A stretch of 64,000 nucleotides of DNA from NCBI RefSeq assembly GCF_010994035.1, contig NZ_WIXN01000013.1:34932-98931 (forward strand), read 5' to 3'. A program made the position numbers and the translations under genes. Below the pieces are notes generated by a model. It was not told the DNA's origin and searched no databases. It worked only from the letters and a program-made list of their open reading frames with translations. This document shows, one piece after another, positions 17,308 to 26,884 of this stretch; position 1 is the first letter of the stretch, and each line of letters starts with the position of its first letter. This stretch comes from Virgibacillus aidingensis (GTDB lineage Bacteria > Bacillota > Bacilli > Bacillales > Amphibacillaceae).

Positions 17308-18024
17308 ATGCGCTTGGATAAACTTGTTTCCAATGCAGGTTATGGCAGCAGAAAAGATGTTAAAACCATGCTGAAGAAAAAAAGAATCACTGTCAATAAT
17401 AAGATCATCAGGGATGGAAGCTTCCAGGTAGATCCTGCTGCTGATGTGGTCAAGCTTGATGAGAAGATAATACATTATGAAAAATATATTTATCTTATGC
17501 TGCATAAGCCGCCCGGTGTCGTTTCAGCTACTGCGGATGCAAAGGATGAAACCGTGATTGACCTCCTGGACACTGCGGAAAAGCATTTTGATCCATTTTG
17601 TGTCGGCAGGCTGGACAAGGATACGGAAGGTCTGCTTTTGCTCACTAATGACGGTGAATTAGCGCATGAGCTTACTTCGCCAAAAAAAGAGATAGAAAAA
17701 ACATACTTTGCAAAAATAAATGGCACAGTGACGGAAACGGATATAGATTGTTTTAAAAAGGGCGTCGTACTTGATGACGGTTATCAGACTAAACCCGCCG
17801 GGCTCCGTATTTTAAAAAGCGGAGAAGATTCAGAGGTGGAAATCACGATTACCGAAGGAAAATTTCATCAGATTAAGCGGATGTTTCAGGCTGTCGGAAA
17901 AAAAGTAGTCTACCTAAAGCGGTTATCCATGGGAGGGATTACGCTGGATGAACGTCTTCCGATAGGTACTTACCGCAGGCTGACAGAGGAGGAACAGAGC
18001 AGCCTGGAGACATTAAAAAAATAG
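17308..18024 (+). CDS. RsuA-family pseudouridine synthase
   Basis: A 238-residue enzyme with an N-terminal S4 RNA-binding domain (RLDKLVSNAGYGSRKDV) and a catalytic domain whose aspartate lies in VGRLDKDTEGLLLLTNDG; LHKPPGVVSAT and FHQIKRMF are further family signatures. It should isomerise a specific uridine in rRNA, but the site cannot be read here. The B. subtilis counterpart is ytzG. ATG 17308 follows AGGAGTGG; the GTG at 17302 is within that region. It forms an operon with ytgP and thpR. Confidence 0.87.
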   Translation: MRLDKLVSNAGYGSRKDVKTMLKKKRITVNNKIIRDGSFQVDPAADVVKLDEKIIHYEKYIYLMLHKPPGVVSATADAKDETVIDLLDTAEKHFDPFCVGRLDKDTEGLLLLTNDGELAHELTSPKKEIEKTYFAKINGTVTETDIDCFKKGVVLDDGYQTKPAGLRILKSGEDSEVEITITEGKFHQIKRMFQAVGKKVVYLKRLSMGGITLDERLPIGTYRRLTEEEQSSLETLKK

Positions 18025-18039
18025 GGAAGGCGGGTATAT

Positions 18040-18618
18040 ATGTCGTCTCATTATTTTATTGCCATTCACTTGCCGGAGATGCTTCAGAACTATTTTTCCA
18101 AGCTGCAGCAGGAATTGAAAAGGGAATTGCCTTATAAACAATGGCCGCATAAGAGGGATCTTCACATTACGCTTAAGTTTTTAGGTCCGGTTGCCGATAA
18201 TGAAGTAAGCTTATTACAGCATCAATTACAGAATATGGAGCAGTCTGCCCCTTTTACTTTAGAGACAGGGGGGCTTGGCACATTTGGAAATCCAAAGAAA
18301 CCGAGGGTGCTATGGGCAGGTGTAGAGAAAACTGAACAACTCAAACAGCTGCAGGAAAAAGTGGAGGAACATTGCTTGGATGCCGGATATGAAAAGGAAA
18401 AACGTGATTACCGTCCACATATCACGTTAGCCAAAAAATGGAATGGTAAGGAAATAGAAAATATAAACGAGGTTATACAAGGAAAAAAGCTGGAAATGCA
18501 AAAGTGGCATGTAAAAAATATTGTTTTGTTTCGTATACATCCGCAAAAAAATCCAAAATACGAAGCTGTTTCCATATATCCATTACAGGGAGGTGGCAGC
18601 AATCGCACAGCTCATTAA
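18040..18618 (+). CDS. thpR: RNA 2',3'-cyclic phosphodiesterase (2'-5' RNA ligase family)
   Basis: A 192-residue two-histidine phosphoesterase. Both catalytic motifs are present: LHITLKFLG and PHITLAKKW. It should open 2',3'-cyclic phosphates on RNA ends; ligase activity is known only as a reverse reaction in relatives. It starts at ATG 18040 shortly after the synthase stop with GGGAAGGCGGG upstream. Its 3' end overlaps the ribosome site and possibly the start of the next gene (ytlP-ytlQ order of B. subtilis). Confidence 0.85.
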   Translation: MSSHYFIAIHLPEMLQNYFSKLQQELKRELPYKQWPHKRDLHITLKFLGPVADNEVSLLQHQLQNMEQSAPFTLETGGLGTFGNPKKPRVLWAGVEKTEQLKQLQEKVEEHCLDAGYEKEKRDYRPHITLAKKWNGKEIENINEVIQGKKLEMQKWHVKNIVLFRIHPQKNPKYEAVSIYPLQGGGSNRTAH

Positions 18619-19516
18619 ACTACAGGATTATATTTCCCGGTATGAATGGGATGTCTACCGATATCCGAGTCAATATATCCGGCTGAAAAAAGATCAATGG
18701 AACAAACTCTACAGCATATGGGAGAATCCGGAAAATGAAATGGAATTTATAGAATCAAAGAATGAACAGCAGTCAGCCTTGTCCCGCATTAAATCAATGT
18801 TTAGCAAAAAAGATAACCATATCCGTGAAACTGGGGAAGAACAGGAAGAACAAGAAATACTGCCTGAGACTGAACAAGAATTAAAACAGTACTTTCTGGA
18901 TAAGCTGCTTCCCTTTCAATTAAAATGGGCCACCTCAACGGTAACGGATACCTCTTTTATAGATACATCCTATTATGCCGACCCTGTTTTAAAGTATTTT
19001 CTGCAGCGGTTTCCGGATACGTATCTAATAATGTATTATCCGATTTTTTCAATAAAAAATGCCCCTGTTGATGGGGAGATCGTCATCATCAGTCCAATTG
19101 GTGTGGAAATTATTTATCTGCTGGAAGCAGAAGAGGGTGCCAGCATTATGGCAGGAAATGAGCGAACATGGCTGATCGAAACATCGCAGAATCAGCGGAA
19201 AATATTGAATCCCTCCATTGCCTTGAAGCGAACCGAAAAAATAATACAAAGTATCTTACATGCCGAACAGCATGATTTCCCCATTAAAAAAACCATTCTA
19301 TCCAGGGTCAATCCAATTGTTTTCGCCCGTGAACCATATCAAACAAAGGTAATCGGAAGGCAGCAGTATGAGACATGGTTTCAGGAAAAAAGGCAGCTGG
19401 ATTCTCCGTTAAAAAGTTATCAATTAAAAACAGCTGAAGCATTGCTGAAATTTTGCCGGACCACATCCGTAAAGCGGCCGGAGTGGGAAGAGGATACAGA
19501 TGAGTTTGGCTGTTAA
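18593..19516 (+). CDS. conserved hypothetical protein (YtlQ-like)
   Basis: A protein of about 300 residues without a motif I recognise. It has a charged Glu-rich segment (residues about 70-95, EEQEEQEILPE), an alpha/beta region with YLIMYYPIFSIKNAPVDGEIVIISP, and a conserved-looking C terminus. Position between thpR and a lipid kinase matches ytlQ of B. subtilis. The start is uncertain: AGGGAGG at 18587-18593 is followed in frame by GTG 18593 (overlapping the site), ATC 18602 (eight bases away) and ATT 18614; no ATG fits. It overlaps thpR by up to 26 bases. Confidence 0.7.
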   Translation: MAAIAQLIKLQDYISRYEWDVYRYPSQYIRLKKDQWNKLYSIWENPENEMEFIESKNEQQSALSRIKSMFSKKDNHIRETGEEQEEQEILPETEQELKQYFLDKLLPFQLKWATSTVTDTSFIDTSYYADPVLKYFLQRFPDTYLIMYYPIFSIKNAPVDGEIVIISPIGVEIIYLLEAEEGASIMAGNERTWLIETSQNQRKILNPSIALKRTEKIIQSILHAEQHDFPIKKTILSRVNPIVFAREPYQTKVIGRQQYETWFQEKRQLDSPLKSYQLKTAEALLKFCRTTSVKRPEWEEDTDEFGC

Positions 19517-19635
19517 GAATAGGATAGTTTCCTTAAGTAAGCGGCAAGGAAGTTTTTAGGCTATATCGCTGCTATTAGACGGGTCCGGGAGAAGGAATCG
19601 AAGTTTTCCGGATTCGCAGAGAAGGAATAGATGTT

Positions 19636-20574
19636 ATGTATATTTTTATTGTAAACATAAAGGCAGGAAACGGCAGAGCGAAACGGATTTTTTCAAAGCT
19701 GCAAAAGACAGACCTTTATCAGAAGATAGAAAAGGCATATTATTATACGGAATACGAAGGTCATGCGGAGGAAATTGTTCGGTCTTTGCCGAGTTTGCAG
19801 GAAATTAATGCAATTATTGTGGTTGGCGGGGATGGCACTTTGCATGAAGTGATTAATGGGGCTGGTCATCGGGATATGCTGATTGCCTTTATACCCGGGG
19901 GATCAGGAAATGACTTTGCCCGTGGAATCGGATTAAGGGAGAAACCGCTGCAGATACTGGAAAGGGTAGTGGATGGGACAGTATACACTCCATACTTTCC
20001 AGGCGAATATCGTATGGAAGATGAGAAAAAGCGGATATTTGTGAATAGTATGGGATTCGGGTTTGATGCATTGATTGCAAAAAAAGCAAATTATTCCTTA
20101 TACAAACGTATATTGAACTTTTTCAACATTGGTAAGTTAAGTTATGTCTTCGCACTTATTCAAGTATTAATTATGTTTAAACCAATGGAAATAGAACTGA
20201 AAAATAATGGGGAAGTGACAGAGCTGAAGGATTGCTGGATGGTTACTATTACAAATCATCCATATTATGGGGGCGGAATGAAAATCAATCCCACATCCAA
20301 AATCCAGCCAAATAAGTTCTCTGTACTTGTAATTCAATCTATATCAAAAAGGAAAGTTTTGGCCTTATTTATGACAGTTTTTACTGGGAAGCATATTAAA
20401 TATAGCGAAGTAGAACTTTTTGAAACATCAACCCTTGAAATAATTTCCAACAGAGAAATGGATTACCAGGTGGATGGGCAGACAGGCACTTGTTATTCGT
20501 GTAAAATAACAAAAGAGAAAAAAGGGATTTCCTTATTGGGAATGGCAGAAAGCGAAAAGCAGGGAGTTTCTTAG
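19636..20574 (+). CDS. diacylglycerol/lipid kinase family protein (YtlR-like)
   Basis: A 312-residue lipid kinase with the DAGK catalytic core: NIKAGNGRAKRIF, the nucleotide loop VVGGDGTLHEVING, and IPGGSGNDFARG. The C-terminal domain (QVDGQTG) fits the YegS/DgkB fold. It would phosphorylate a lipid headgroup at the membrane face; diacylglycerol is likely but sphingosine-like or undecaprenol substrates cannot be excluded. ATG 19636 follows GAGAAGGAATAG. It is the third member of the ytlPQR-like series. Confidence 0.85.
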   Translation: MYIFIVNIKAGNGRAKRIFSKLQKTDLYQKIEKAYYYTEYEGHAEEIVRSLPSLQEINAIIVVGGDGTLHEVINGAGHRDMLIAFIPGGSGNDFARGIGLREKPLQILERVVDGTVYTPYFPGEYRMEDEKKRIFVNSMGFGFDALIAKKANYSLYKRILNFFNIGKLSYVFALIQVLIMFKPMEIELKNNGEVTELKDCWMVTITNHPYYGGGMKINPTSKIQPNKFSVLVIQSISKRKVLALFMTVFTGKHIKYSEVELFETSTLEIISNREMDYQVDGQTGTCYSCKITKEKKGISLLGMAESEKQGVS

Positions 20575-20805
20575 AAAAACCCGGCCTCGCAAAGGATTCT
20601 TTCGAATATGTATATGCTTACTTAGAATACCTCGTCCAACAAAGTGAATTTTCTGGGCGGTGGATCGATGCATGGTTCTCCTTATGTAACTTATGCGGCA
20701 AGGAATTTTTATGCTTTCTTACCTATGAAAAAACTATTGTAATTTCCCTTCTGTCACTATAAAATAAAATATTGAACCTCTAAATTGAAAAGATGTGAAT
20801 GATCT

Positions 20806-21624
20806 ATGGTGGACTGGCTGAAGCGAGTTTTAGGAAATGAATGGGATGTATCACCGGCAGGCGGCCTGACCGGTGATGCGTATTTTGCAATAAGAAATGA
20901 AGAGCGTCTTTTTCTGAAACGAAACTCCTCTCCTTTTCTGGCTGTTCTTTCCGCGGAAGAGATTGTACCTAAACTAATCTGGACGAAACGGATGGAAAAC
21001 GGAGATGTCATTACAGCACAGGAATGGGTGGAAGGCAGAGAATTAAAACACAATGAAATGGGAGATCAAAAAGTAGCGGAGTTAATCCGAAAAATCCACG
21101 ATTCCCAGGAGCTCCTACATATGCTGATGAGACTGGGCAAATCCCCATTATCTGCTGATGCTCAATTCCAAATGGTAAAGAGACGGCTGGATAGCATAGA
21201 CCTGGTCAAGCTCTACCCCGAAGTCCGGACCGCCTTGCAATATTTGGAGGAGCTTTTACAGGTAACCGATGAACAAACGCCGGTTGTTTGCCATGGAGAT
21301 TTGAACCATAATAATCTTCTTATGACAAATGAAAATAATCTGTATCTCGTTGACTGGGACAACGCAAGGATTGCTGATCCAGTCATTGATTACGGTATGG
21401 TATTAAAATGGTATATCCCGACAGAGGAATGGGATAATTGGTTAGCAAAATATGGTGTGACAAATGATAAAAACCTATATGAACGAATGTACTGGTATTT
21501 AATATTGGATACACTTCGTTATATCAGCTGGCACAGTGAGCGCAACGAACCGGTTAAGGTAACCGAAAGGCTTAGGGATCTGCAGGAATTGAATATGCAT
21601 ATTGAAGACTTCATTTTATCTTAG
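20806..21624 (+). CDS. ytmP: aminoglycoside-phosphotransferase-fold kinase (YtmP)
   Basis: A 272-residue APH/choline-kinase-fold protein. The Brenner motif is CHGDLNHNNLLM, followed by the metal-binding LVDWDNARIADP. The N-terminal nucleotide loop is GGLTGDAYFA. Such YtmP proteins are not established resistance enzymes; the substrate may be a sugar or choline-like compound. The trio ytmP-ytzH-trmB is conserved in bacilli. The 232 bases upstream of ATG 20806 hold no ORF or clear promoter that I could identify. Confidence 0.78.
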   Translation: MVDWLKRVLGNEWDVSPAGGLTGDAYFAIRNEERLFLKRNSSPFLAVLSAEEIVPKLIWTKRMENGDVITAQEWVEGRELKHNEMGDQKVAELIRKIHDSQELLHMLMRLGKSPLSADAQFQMVKRRLDSIDLVKLYPEVRTALQYLEELLQVTDEQTPVVCHGDLNHNNLLMTNENNLYLVDWDNARIADPVIDYGMVLKWYIPTEEWDNWLAKYGVTNDKNLYERMYWYLILDTLRYISWHSERNEPVKVTERLRDLQELNMHIEDFILS

Positions 21625-21654
21625 TATGATCTAAATAATCTGTATAGAAATATT

Positions 21655-21942
21655 TTATTTTAGCTCATACTGGCCGATGGCACTGATCCAGCTATTAATA
21701 TTTTGTTTGTTATCTGAAATATGAGCTGAAATATTTGAAGCATTTTCACCTTGAATGCCATATTGCTGTATTTGCGGCAAAACCTGCAGCAAATGATCAT
21801 CCTGGATGCTCTGGTTATCAAGCATAGAAGCAACCAGTCGGGCAATTTGCTTGTATTCACTTGAAGTTGCCGTGCTATCTCCCGCGTGTTCATCCAATAG
21901 GTCGAGCAACAGGGTTAATTGGTCATTAACAGTTAGGCCCAT
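21655..21942 (-). CDS. ytzH: YtzH-like protein
   Basis: A 95-residue helical protein (MGLTVNDQLTLLLDLLDEH start) of the YtzH family, function unknown. ATG 21942 follows GAGGTG; the longer frame to 22020 has no such support. It lies between ytmP and trmB, on the opposite strand here. Confidence 0.75.
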   Translation of the reverse strand: MGLTVNDQLTLLLDLLDEHAGDSTATSSEYKQIARLVASMLDNQSIQDDHLLQVLPQIQQYGIQGENASNISAHISDNKQNINSWISAIGQYELK

Positions 21943-22018
21943 AAAATTCACCTCACAAATAGTTTTGTTATTTTTACTTATTGTATACAGTAAATTTTGA
22001 GCAAGGAGCGTTATAAAC

Positions 22019-22654
22019 ATGCGTCAACGGAATAAGCCGTGGGCTGATGAATTTATAGAGAGTCATACGGACATTATTGTACCTGAGCCATTGGAAAAGA
22101 GAGGGATCTGGAAGGAAGTGTTTGGCAATAATAACCCGGTCCATTTGGAAATCGGCACAGGAAAAGGACAGTTTATTGTCGGGATGGCAAGGAAATTTCC
22201 AAATATTAATTTCATAGGTATTGAAGTAGCCAAAACAATTATTGTCCGGGCTGCTCAAAAAGTGAAGGATGCAGAATTGCCGAATATAAAGCTATTACAC
22301 GTAAATGCAGCAGATCTACTTGAGATTTTTGCGAAAGATGAAATAGCGCAGCTTTATTTGAACTTTTCCGATCCATGGCCAAAAAAACGCCATGAAAAAA
22401 GAAGGCTGACGTATCATCCGTTTTTAAAGCAATATGAACAGGTGCTTGACTCAGCAGGGGAAATAGTACTAAAAACTGATAATCAGGGTTTCTTTGAGTA
22501 TTCGCTGGTCAGTTTTTCCCGGTATGGGATGCAGCTTGAGGAAGTGAATCTGGATTTGCATGAAGTGAACGATCCGGATAATGTCATGACAGAATATGAG
22601 AAACGGTTTTCGGCAAAAGGTCAGCCAATTTACCGGTGCCGGGTGAAGTTATAA
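22019..22654 (+). CDS. trmB: tRNA (guanine-N7-)-methyltransferase
   Basis: A 211-residue SAM-dependent enzyme that makes m7G46 in the tRNA variable loop. Motifs: LEIGTGKGQFIVGMA for SAM, NFIGIEVAKTI, the TrmB signature YLNFSDPWPKKRHEKRRLT (as NFSDPWPKKRH), and MTEYEKRFSAKGQPIYR at the C terminus. ATG 22019 follows CAAGGAGC. The dispersed palindromic element 127 bases downstream probably ends its transcript. Confidence 0.93.
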   Translation: MRQRNKPWADEFIESHTDIIVPEPLEKRGIWKEVFGNNNPVHLEIGTGKGQFIVGMARKFPNINFIGIEVAKTIIVRAAQKVKDAELPNIKLLHVNAADLLEIFAKDEIAQLYLNFSDPWPKKRHEKRRLTYHPFLKQYEQVLDSAGEIVLKTDNQGFFEYSLVSFSRYGMQLEEVNLDLHEVNDPDNVMTEYEKRFSAKGQPIYRCRVKL

Positions 22655-22780
22655 GTATGCATGTAAGAAAAGACATGTATTTGAAAATGAAAAATAATGA
22701 AAAACAAAGCACTGAGAGTGTATGTATTGTGTTATATACAGGTTTAGGCTGCAAAAAAGCCACCCCTGAAGTGTAATGGA

Positions 22781-22898
22781 AAAGGCTGGGACAGAACTCC
22801 GAGCAAGCATTGAAAGACGAACAATCCGCCATATTTCGGAGCGGAACATAAGGTTGTTCGGGTTTCTGTTTGCTAAAATTGTTTTGTCACAGCCTTTT
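22781..22898. repeat. dispersed palindromic element, short form (118 bp)
   Basis: The outer arms AAAGGCTGGGACA and TGTCACAGCCTTT pair with one mismatch; inside, CGAACAA (about 22818) pairs with TTGTTCG (about 22853). It stands between the convergent trmB and M20 peptidase genes and can act as a terminator both ways. The same arms and inner motif flank the longer copy at 40145-40388. Confidence 0.88.
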
Positions 22899-22910
22899 TG
22901 ATATCCAAAA

Positions 22911-24086
22911 TTATTTTGTTTTCTCCTGATAAGCAATATATGCCTGTATCAAAGCCTTTGCAGCGATGGGGAGCGCCCTTTCATCAATATCAAACTTCGG
23001 GTGGTGATGCGGGTAATCACAGCCTTCTTTATGGGCGCCAGTGAAGAAAAAGGTGCCTGGTTTTTCCATCATATAATAGGCGAAATCCTCTCCGCCCATG
23101 ACGGGCTTGACTTCTACAGTGTCATTTACTTCCTTTATATTTTTACACACTTCCAAAACCATTTCTGCTTCGTCTTTATGATTAATGAGTGGCGGGTACC
23201 CTTTTACATAATTCAATGTATAACTGGCATCATTTGCTGATGTTATACCTTGAAGGATTTTTTCCATTTCTTCAATAATTTTATCCTGTACTTCTGTATT
23301 AAAGTAACGTACGGTCCCAACGATGTTTGCTGAATCAGCAATGATATTAAAGGCCTGGCCTGCCTCAAATCTGCCTACAGTGACAACGGCTGTTTCGAGA
23401 GGATCCAATCTCCTGCTGACAATTTGCTGCAGTTGTGTCACAAGCTGGGATCCAATGACGATGGCATCATTTGTTTCATGGGGATATGCGCCGTGGCCGC
23501 CTTTTCCCTGTATTTTAATTTCAAACCGGTCTGCCCCCGCCATGAATTCAGCTTTGGCTGTTTCAATGGTCCCAACCGGTGTAGTTGCCCATAAATGGGT
23601 CCCAAATACAGCATCCGCTTCTTCAATAGCACCAGCTTCAATCATGGGTTTTGCGCCGCCCGGAGCATATTCCTCTGCATGCTGATGCAAAAATATAATG
23701 GTGCCTGGCAATTTGTCTTTATACCCCTTCATTACTTTAGCAAGCGTCAGAAGGGTGGCGGTATGACCGTCATGTCCACAAGCATGCATGACACCATCCA
23801 CTTTGGATTTATAGGGAACGTCTTTTTCATCCTGAATCGGCAATCCGTCAAAATCAGCCCGTAAAGCTATGGTTTTTCCCGGTTTGCCGCCTTCTAATTT
23901 GGCAACAACACCATTTCCCCCAACTTTGGTTTTATACGGTATCCCCAGTTCCTTATAAAAATCATCGATATATGCCGCAGTTTTCGTCTCATGGAATGAA
24001 AGCTCCGGATATTGATGCAAATACCTGCGGATTTCCACCATTTCATCATAATGCTGATCAATGGCCTGAAATATATTATCGAGCAA
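22911..24086 (-). CDS. M20D-family amidohydrolase
   Basis: A 391-residue zinc amidohydrolase of the aminoacylase/hippurate hydrolase group. Metal-site motifs: MHACGHDGHTA, LHQHAEEYAPGG with the catalytic glutamates, GTHLWATTPVG, and GGEDFAYYM with the C-terminal HHHPKFDID. The dimerisation lid (GKGGHGAYPHE) is complete. It releases an acyl group from an N-acyl amino acid or similar amide; the exact substrate is not visible. ATG 24086 is preceded by AGGGGGAG. It appears to be transcribed alone. Confidence 0.87.
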   Translation of the reverse strand: MLDNIFQAIDQHYDEMVEIRRYLHQYPELSFHETKTAAYIDDFYKELGIPYKTKVGGNGVVAKLEGGKPGKTIALRADFDGLPIQDEKDVPYKSKVDGVMHACGHDGHTATLLTLAKVMKGYKDKLPGTIIFLHQHAEEYAPGGAKPMIEAGAIEEADAVFGTHLWATTPVGTIETAKAEFMAGADRFEIKIQGKGGHGAYPHETNDAIVIGSQLVTQLQQIVSRRLDPLETAVVTVGRFEAGQAFNIIADSANIVGTVRYFNTEVQDKIIEEMEKILQGITSANDASYTLNYVKGYPPLINHKDEAEMVLEVCKNIKEVNDTVEVKPVMGGEDFAYYMMEKPGTFFFTGAHKEGCDYPHHHPKFDIDERALPIAAKALIQAYIAYQEKTK

Positions 24087-24164
24087 AACAAACTCCCCCT
24101 ATGTACTTTTCCAACTATTATAACATTTATTTGTACACAGCAGAGAACGGATTTACCTAATCTG

Positions 24165-25331
24165 TCATATCGTAACGAAATGTCCAAACAGCGAAATCAG
24201 CACGATACTCACAATTCCGACCGAAACTGCAGCTGTAAATCCAATATAAAATGGTTTAATCCCGATCCCCTTAAAGGCCGCAAAATTGGTTGACAAGCCT
24301 ACACCTGCCATTGCCATACCAAGAAGGTAGGTAGTGCCGAATGAACTGGCATTGCTGTAAATTCCTGTCCAGGTGTCCTGGCCGAAAAGACCAAAGGCTG
24401 CGTCTGTATTTTCCAGGGTAACATCCCCGATAGTACGCAACAGGGAAAGGAGCAAAAAGCCAATGACAAACAACGGAATAAAAGAATACCACTTTGGCAA
24501 TTGATTTTCTTCTCCGGCTGTTTCTTTATTTTTGCCGCGCTTATTTTTGAAAAATAAGTAGGAAACAAGAGGAATAATAGCAATAATAAATAAGTTTCTC
24601 GTTAATTTTGTAACGGTCGCTACATCGACGACAGCTTCAGTTTGAAAGAACTGGTCATATATTAATGCTGCACCTGTCACCTGGGCGGTATCATGAATGG
24701 CTGTCCCCAGAAACATACCTGCTTTAATCGGATCGTCTGCAAATAAAAAGTTGGCAAGGAACGGATACAGCATCATGCCGGTTAACCCGAAAATAGTAAT
24801 ATTAGCCACGGCATAGGAAATTTCATCTTCTTTTGCCTTGATAACAGGCGATGTTGCCATAATAGCAGTTACTCCGCATATTCCTGTTCCAGTGGCAATT
24901 AATGTACCTAAACGGTTGGATTGTTTCATTTTATGCGTTAAATACAAGGTGATAAATAAACCGGCAGCAATACATGCAACAATAAGCGGTATCCCGAACG
25001 CTCCCAGTTTCAATGCCTCAACCAAGCTTAACCGGAGCCCGAGCAGGATAATACCGGCACGCAATGCATATCTTACGGAAAATGAAATCCCTTTGGAAAA
25101 ACCTTCTGAAAGATTTATTGTATTTCGAATAATAATTCCTATAATAATAGCGACAAAGATACCGGAAACCGGTGTTTCACTTTCCGGGGACAAAAGCCCG
25201 GCTTTAATCATTACAAATCCAATAAACTCGGCCCCGTATATGCCGATGAACATAACAGCCAGGCAAAGAATAACCCCCGGCAATAATTTTAATATGGAAT
25301 GCCATTTGTTCGTGTTGATCAAGTTTTTCAT
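24165..25331 (-). CDS. YeiH/UPF0324 family putative sulfate exporter
   Basis: An inner-membrane protein of about 388 residues with around ten hydrophobic helices. ALRAGIILLGLRLSLVE, LIATGTGICGVTAIMATSPVIKA (ends: TGICGVTA and SPVIKA) and GTAIHDTAQVTGAA are the family signatures. The family is named putative sulfate exporter without firm evidence. ATG 25331 lies directly against GTGAGG, too close to be ideal; a TTG nine bases on (25322) has better spacing. No neighbour explains its role. Confidence 0.78.
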   Translation of the reverse strand: MKNLINTNKWHSILKLLPGVILCLAVMFIGIYGAEFIGFVMIKAGLLSPESETPVSGIFVAIIIGIIIRNTINLSEGFSKGISFSVRYALRAGIILLGLRLSLVEALKLGAFGIPLIVACIAAGLFITLYLTHKMKQSNRLGTLIATGTGICGVTAIMATSPVIKAKEDEISYAVANITIFGLTGMMLYPFLANFLFADDPIKAGMFLGTAIHDTAQVTGAALIYDQFFQTEAVVDVATVTKLTRNLFIIAIIPLVSYLFFKNKRGKNKETAGEENQLPKWYSFIPLFVIGFLLLSLLRTIGDVTLENTDAAFGLFGQDTWTGIYSNASSFGTTYLLGMAMAGVGLSTNFAAFKGIGIKPFYIGFTAAVSVGIVSIVLISLFGHFVTI

Positions 25332-25548
25332 CCTCACTTTATAAATTATAAGAGTAAGCAACAATCATCTGATTTTATTTTAACGCAATAGCAATATAAT
25401 AGCTGTATCTATCCTACCAAAATAGAAACTTTTACGCATAAAGAAAACCTTAAGCAACCCAGAAAAGTCAAGTATACTTGTGAAAGATCAATAAATCGGG
25501 CAACAGCAGACATTCTGCACTATGTAAAAATATTTGCGGGAACACTTG

Positions 25549-25578
25549 AAAAAGCAGCTCTTTTTAAAGCTGCTTTTT
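25549..25578. terminator. bidirectional terminator
   Basis: AAAAAGCAGC (25549-25558) pairs perfectly with GCTGCTTTTT (25569-25578); A-run and T-run on both sides allow use on either strand. It follows the symporter gene on the minus strand. Confidence 0.85.
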
Positions 25579-25640
25579 GAGGATACATCTGGATAACTGT
25601 TATACTTCCTGCTTTTATAATAAGTTGACTCTTCTTGAAA

Positions 25641-26621
25641 TTAATTTACTATTTGGCTCTGCTCCCTTTTGTCTTGGTCAATGCTGTTTTTTTCTTTGAG
25701 TGCTTTTCTTCTCCAATAGGTAGCGAGTATGGGTCCGGAAATATTATGCCAAACACTGAAAATGGCACTTGGAACAGCAGCAATAGGAGCAAAGTGAGCT
25801 GTTGCCAATGTAGCACCCAGCCCTGAGTTCTGCAGCCCGACTTCCATGGATAGGGCTTTTTGCTTTTTGAACTCCAATCCAAATATTTTAGCAGTTAAGT
25901 AGCCTAAAGCTAAGCCGAGTATATTGTGCAAAATGACAACCGCAAAAATCAAAAGGCCGGTTGCAGCTATATTTTCCTGATTTCCTCCAACTACTGCAGC
26001 AACAATGGCGACAATAGCAATAACGGATACTAAAGGAAGAACCTGGACGCTTTTTTCCACCTGTTTACTGAAAAATGCTCTTAGTGTAATTCCCAAGACG
26101 ATCGGAATAATCACTACCTGCACGATATCCCAAAAGAGGGCACCTGCAGAAACCGGGAGCCACTGGCTGGCCAAAATCCACACCAATAAAGGTGTCATAA
26201 TCGGTGCTAAAATTGTAGACGCTGCGGTGACACTAACCGATAAAGGGGTGTCTCCTCTGGCGAGATATGTCATGACATTAGAAGCAGTGCCGCCAGGACA
26301 GCAGCCAACAAGAATCACTCCCACCGCCACTTCCGGGGGAAGCTGAAATCCTATAGCAAGTACGTAAGCGATGAGAGGCATAATTATAAATTGTGCCCCT
26401 GCACCTATAGCTACATCTTTTGGTCTTTTGAAAACTTCCTTAAAGTCTTCGGCAGTCAATGTCAATCCCATCCCAAACATTACCACACCAAGCAGTATGG
26501 ATATGTAGGGGGCAATCCAAGTAAAAGTTTCCGGTGAATAATAAGCAATGAGAGCAAACAAAAGGACCCAAACGGCAAATGTATTTCCTGCAAATTGACT
26601 AAAATTTGCCAGCTTCTGCAT
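25641..26621 (-). CDS. bile acid:sodium symporter family (BASS) transporter
   Basis: A 326-residue membrane protein with about ten helices. The family's GMGLTLTAEDF, VILVGCCPGGTASNVMTYLARGD (CCPGGTASN) and SMEVGLQNSGLG segments are present; the last two contribute the sodium site in structures of relatives. It probably couples sodium entry to uptake of an organic anion, possibly a keto acid as in B. subtilis YocS-type proteins (unproven). ATG 26621 follows GGAGGAAAT. Its own terminator lies downstream. Confidence 0.87.
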   Translation of the reverse strand: MQKLANFSQFAGNTFAVWVLLFALIAYYSPETFTWIAPYISILLGVVMFGMGLTLTAEDFKEVFKRPKDVAIGAGAQFIIMPLIAYVLAIGFQLPPEVAVGVILVGCCPGGTASNVMTYLARGDTPLSVSVTAASTILAPIMTPLLVWILASQWLPVSAGALFWDIVQVVIIPIVLGITLRAFFSKQVEKSVQVLPLVSVIAIVAIVAAVVGGNQENIAATGLLIFAVVILHNILGLALGYLTAKIFGLEFKKQKALSMEVGLQNSGLGATLATAHFAPIAAVPSAIFSVWHNISGPILATYWRRKALKEKNSIDQDKREQSQIVN

Positions 26622-26884
26622 TTCATTTCCTCCTTTTTCATGTATTATAAATTAACAGCTTAAATCTGATTATATAGAAAATTTTTGATAGTACAAGTGT
26701 ATTTACAGAAAAAGTATAAATATAAAATAAACCCTGTATGTTGGGTAAATGTTCTATATAGAGGGCAAGCTGGAATTCATTTGATTTTAACTGAGCATAG
26801 TCTTTCGGACTACTGTATCCTTATACATCTGTTATGATAAAATTAATTTGGTGCTGGATTGACTTATTGCAAGGAGGAGAAAAA

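Noticed and set aside
20806..21624. Aminoglycoside resistance gene
   Set aside because: The fold is APH-like, but the conserved ytmP-ytzH-trmB setting indicates a housekeeping kinase.
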